DNA of 7,526 bases from positions 1 through 7,526 of the forward strand of contig JAISHL010000019.1 in NCBI GenBank assembly GCA_031262565.1, written 5' to 3'. The stretch comes from Candidatus Nomurabacteria bacterium. GTDB lineage: Bacteria; Patescibacteriota; Saccharimonadia; Saccharimonadales; Saccharimonadaceae. Both the position numbers and the translations under genes were made by a program. Within the stretch, counting starts at the first letter, position 1. Every line of letters begins with the position of its first letter. The notes beneath the pieces were generated by a model. It was given only the letters and a program-made list of their open reading frames with translations. It was not told where the DNA came from and did not search any database. This document shows positions 5,285 to 7,526 of this stretch, in pieces.

Positions 5285-6214
5285 ATGATTTATTTCTACT
5301 ATGGTGAAAATGATTTTCTGTTGCGACGGCAGATTGCGACCGACGTGGCGAGTTTTTCTAAAAAACATGGCGACGAGGCTGTTTCAAAAATCAACGCCAG
5401 TGATGTTAGTTTTGAGAAATTGTTTTCGGAAATTGCGAATATAAATATGTTCGCGCCACGGCGGTTAGCTGTGCTGTCTGGTTTGGAAAACGAGAAAAAT
5501 TTATGGGAAAAGTTAAATGAAAATTTATCGCGCATACCAGACGAAATAACGTTGATTGTCGCTATGATAAAACCCGACAAACGCACAAAAATGTTCAAAG
5601 ATTTGAAAAAAGTTGCCGAAAGTAAGGAATTTTTGAACCCGAAAGCATTTGAAATGGCGAAGTTTGTATTAGAGGAGGCGAGTTTGCGGCGTGTGGAGAT
5701 TCGGCGCGAAGCGGTGCAGAAATTGATTGAAATTACCTCTGGCGATGGCGAAAATCAGCTGGCAAGAATTGCGAGCGAAATTGCCAAAATGTCGGCATTG
5801 AATAAAGTTATCAGCGTTGAAATGGTTGAAAAAATGGTCGAGCCAGACGTATCGGCGAATGTTTTTGTGATTTTAGAAAAAGCGATTGCGGGCAAGCGCG
5901 ACGAAATTAAAAAAGAACTCCAAATCTTGCAGGAATCGGGCGAAAATGCCAATAAGTTTTTTGGGCTATTAGTGAGTCAGATTTTTGCTTTGGCGGCGGC
6001 AGTGTTTGGCGGCGATGATATGGCGGATCTAAAAATCAACCCGTTTCAATTAAAAAACGCGAGTGATTTATCTTATAAATTAGGCACGCAAAGCGAGCGC
6101 GAAAAACGCGTCAAGGCAATCGTTGCGCACATGGCGGAGATTGACGCGAAAATGAAATTATCAAACGCGAACAATGCGTGGATTTTAGTTGAAACTATGT
6201 TGATGACTTTATAA
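5285..6214 (+). CDS. holA: DNA polymerase III, delta subunit (clamp loader wrench)
   Basis: HolA is the clamp-loader subunit that binds the beta sliding clamp and springs its ring open so it can be loaded on primed DNA. The protein has 309 residues, in the family range though a little shorter than in E. coli. The N-terminus IYFYYGENDFLLRRQI matches the family start (fold strand plus G-x-x-x-x-L). The segment INMFAPRRLAVL places M55-F56 at the position of the E. coli L73-F74 pair that wedges into the clamp. A lid-like domain follows with SGDGENQLARIASEIAKMSAL (split here as SGDGENQL and IASEIAKMSAL), the family's conserved G-x-D/G-...-L-x-x-E-x-x-K motif. The C-terminal collar part contains VFVILEKAIAGKRDE and a helical bundle. 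No Walker A is present, as expected for delta. The gene is divergent from the DUF3592-like gene and convergent with the membrane protein gene 25 bases downstream. Confidence 0.93.
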   Translation: MIYFYYGENDFLLRRQIATDVASFSKKHGDEAVSKINASDVSFEKLFSEIANINMFAPRRLAVLSGLENEKNLWEKLNENLSRIPDEITLIVAMIKPDKRTKMFKDLKKVAESKEFLNPKAFEMAKFVLEEASLRRVEIRREAVQKLIEITSGDGENQLARIASEIAKMSALNKVISVEMVEKMVEPDVSANVFVILEKAIAGKRDEIKKELQILQESGENANKFFGLLVSQIFALAAAVFGGDDMADLKINPFQLKNASDLSYKLGTQSEREKRVKAIVAHMAEIDAKMKLSNANNAWILVETMLMTL

Positions 6215-6239
6215 ATTTTTATAACTATTGATTATGACG

Positions 6240-7526
6240 CTAGTCAAGCTTCTTTTGCACTTTTTTCGTTTGAAAAATGCTCTTCTTTTGTCTTGTGACT
6301 ATTACTAATATTACGATAATAGTAACCATAGTTAAGGTTAAGCCCACTATTTTGCTTGGTGTATTATGAAATTCGACATAAACCGTCCCGGTCGTATTGG
6401 CTGGAACTTCTATCATCACAGCGCCATTTTCATCGTGAGATACTGTTAATTCAGCTCCATCTAACCTTGCGCGATATCCTGGAAAATAATTCAACGGCAG
6501 ATGTATTTTTGTGTCTTGAGAAGATGCGACATCAAATCTAGCTGACGAGCCTATTCTTGCGTAATTTGAACACATATTATCACAGACAATTTCCGACGGT
6601 ATGTTAGCACTTTTTTCTGGTAGATATTCTTTAACGCCATCAGAACTTATAGACTGAGCATAATTTATTTTTTGCCATTTAATCGGGTCTCCAAAAGTTG
6701 ATATAATTGGGTATACTATTAAGCATCCAAATAGGCATAATCCACACAATATTTTCCATACAATTCCTTTTCGATCCCACATTTTATATAACAAATATCC
6801 AAGTAATATTGCTAAGAAAAAACCGCCCGTCAGTAAGAATCTAAAAGGAAATTGTAAGTTGTAAAATAATGAAGGCATGTATTTCCAATTTATCAGAGAG
6901 CTGACGAGAATTGTGCTGATGATGAAAATTACAATAGAATTTATTAAAATTGTTTTAAACTTATTGTCATTCTGCATTTTCTTTTTAAGCCCAAATATAA
7001 ATAGCACTAGAGCTATTACGATAAAGCCGCCGTATATAACAGTCATAGCGCTATTATTGATTGGGTTAAGAAAATTAAGCGCGTAACTATTCATGCCGTC
7101 GGCAGTTCGCCATGGAATCATTGGGAAGTCTGGATTGAAAACTGCATATATTCCAGTTGAATAAACTTCAATAAATGGTAGCCAAAATACAGCCGACAAA
7201 CCTAACGCTATAAGTCCGCTATACAGAATATTTTTTAAAAATTTATAATTGCCAGTTTTTTTGAAGTTTATAATTATTAATAAAATCAGAACTAATCCAA
7301 TTTGAAACGTTGATAATATATGTGTCATTAACAATAAAGCAAATGAGACACCAAGCATTAATGGACCATATTTTTCGTTATTTAAGATTTTATAAAAACC
7401 CCAAAATATGAGTGGCAGTAAAGTAAAGGCTAGCACGGTGGGATGATCTTGCATTTGAATTGACTCATAATATAGATATGGTGTCGCAATATAAAAAATA
7501 GATGAGAATAAGCCAATCAAATCATT
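6240..7526 (-). CDS. Polytopic membrane protein, PTPS-related / YfhO-like (N-terminus off window)
   Basis: The visible part is the last 428 residues; the frame stays open to the window edge, so the start is missing and the in-frame TTG at 7520 is not a convincing start. Roughly nine hydrophobic helices fill the first ~275 visible residues, including FYIATPYLYY and LLLMTHILSTFQ (a membrane histidine followed by Ser). LQFPFRFL (about 224-231) and the later KEYLP (about 299-303) are hallmarks I associate with the 6-pyruvoyl-tetrahydropterin-synthase-related membrane domain. A beta-rich extracytoplasmic domain follows with YFPGYRARLDG and IEVPANTTGTVYVEF, as in YfhO-like proteins. The protein ends with one last helix (about 393-411) and a lysine-rich tail. 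Such proteins look like GT-C-type glycosyltransferases for surface glycans, but the substrate is unknown and the name does not imply pterin chemistry. It is strikingly AT-rich compared with the plus-strand genes. Confidence 0.8.
   Translation of the reverse strand, partial: NDLIGLFSSIFYIATPYLYYESIQMQDHPTVLAFTLLPLIFWGFYKILNNEKYGPLMLGVSFALLLMTHILSTFQIGLVLILLIIINFKKTGNYKFLKNILYSGLIALGLSAVFWLPFIEVYSTGIYAVFNPDFPMIPWRTADGMNSYALNFLNPINNSAMTVIYGGFIVIALVLFIFGLKKKMQNDNKFKTILINSIVIFIISTILVSSLINWKYMPSLFYNLQFPFRFLLTGGFFLAILLGYLLYKMWDRKGIVWKILCGLCLFGCLIVYPIISTFGDPIKWQKINYAQSISSDGVKEYLPEKSANIPSEIVCDNMCSNYARIGSSARFDVASSQDTKIHLPLNYFPGYRARLDGAELTVSHDENGAVMIEVPANTTGTVYVEFHNTPSKIVGLTLTMVTIIVILVIVTRQKKSIFQTKKVQKKLD

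Noticed and set aside
4598..5368. Longer 256-residue version of the DUF3592-like protein starting at 5368
   Set aside because: It would overlap the first 84 bases of holA and the holA promoter; the extended -10 at 5219-5227 and the membrane-type N-terminus support the ATG at 5212.
6209..6224. Inverted repeat TTATAAA-TT-TTTATAA at the holA 3' end, as a terminator
   Set aside because: The stem is entirely A-T with a 2-4 base loop and no distinct T-tract, too weak to call a terminator.
6241..6305. TAGTCA ... TGACTA spaced inverted repeat near the 3' end of the membrane gene
   Set aside because: The arms are short and more than 40 bases apart inside coding sequence; chance is the simplest explanation.
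7518..7520. TTG at 7520 as the start of the right-hand membrane protein
   Set aside because: The frame is open to the edge, and the family normally has further membrane segments before this point.

Overview
The window is a compact stretch of bacterial chromosome dominated by genome-maintenance genes. Reading left to right it holds: the 3' part of a tRNA-dihydrouridine synthase gene (+); a tRNA-Lys(UUU) gene with its own promoter and terminator (-); uracil-DNA glycosylase ung (+); the DNA translocase ftsK followed one base later by mutM/fpg (+); a small two-helix membrane protein that looks DUF3592-like (-); holA, the delta subunit of the DNA polymerase III clamp loader (+); and the 3' part of a large polytopic membrane protein resembling the PTPS-related/YfhO-like family (-). 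No gap without a gene exceeds 215 bases, and the largest one contains the tRNA. I see no mobile element, CRISPR array, prophage or toxin-antitoxin module.

The most distinctive signal is in the promoters. For ung, ftsK, holA and the DUF3592-like gene, a good -10 hexamer (TATAAT, TAAAAT, TAAGAT, TATAAT) ends exactly 6 nt before the ATG. With the usual -12 to -7 numbering this puts +1 on the A of the start codon, and none of the four has a Shine-Dalgarno sequence. The one gene that must be translated from inside a longer mRNA, mutM, has a clear AGGAG 6 nt before its ATG. This suggests a two-mode layout: leaderless mRNAs for the first genes of transcripts and SD-led initiation for downstream genes.

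Functionally, Ung and Fpg/MutM are base-excision repair glycosylases (uracil and oxidised purines). FtsK pumps DNA at the division septum, and HolA opens the sliding clamp. Dus modifies tRNA D-loops and lies next to a tRNA. The two minus-strand protein genes are envelope proteins. They are visibly AT-richer than the plus-strand genes, most clearly the right-hand one, where one sampled 60-base line has 16 G/C against 30 G/C in a sampled ftsK line.

The organism uses a code in which TGA is not sense here: long conserved frames contain no TGA, and the seven visible stops are five TAA and two TAG. Tight packing, a short FtsK with a basic AT-hook-like tail, an Fpg with a GGGHP insertion and leaderless starts would fit a Patescibacteria/CPR lineage such as Saccharibacteria. 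This is a tentative impression from protein style, not a demonstrated assignment. I do not see a new multi-gene system. The points worth following are the promoter/start architecture and a few protein-level oddities.
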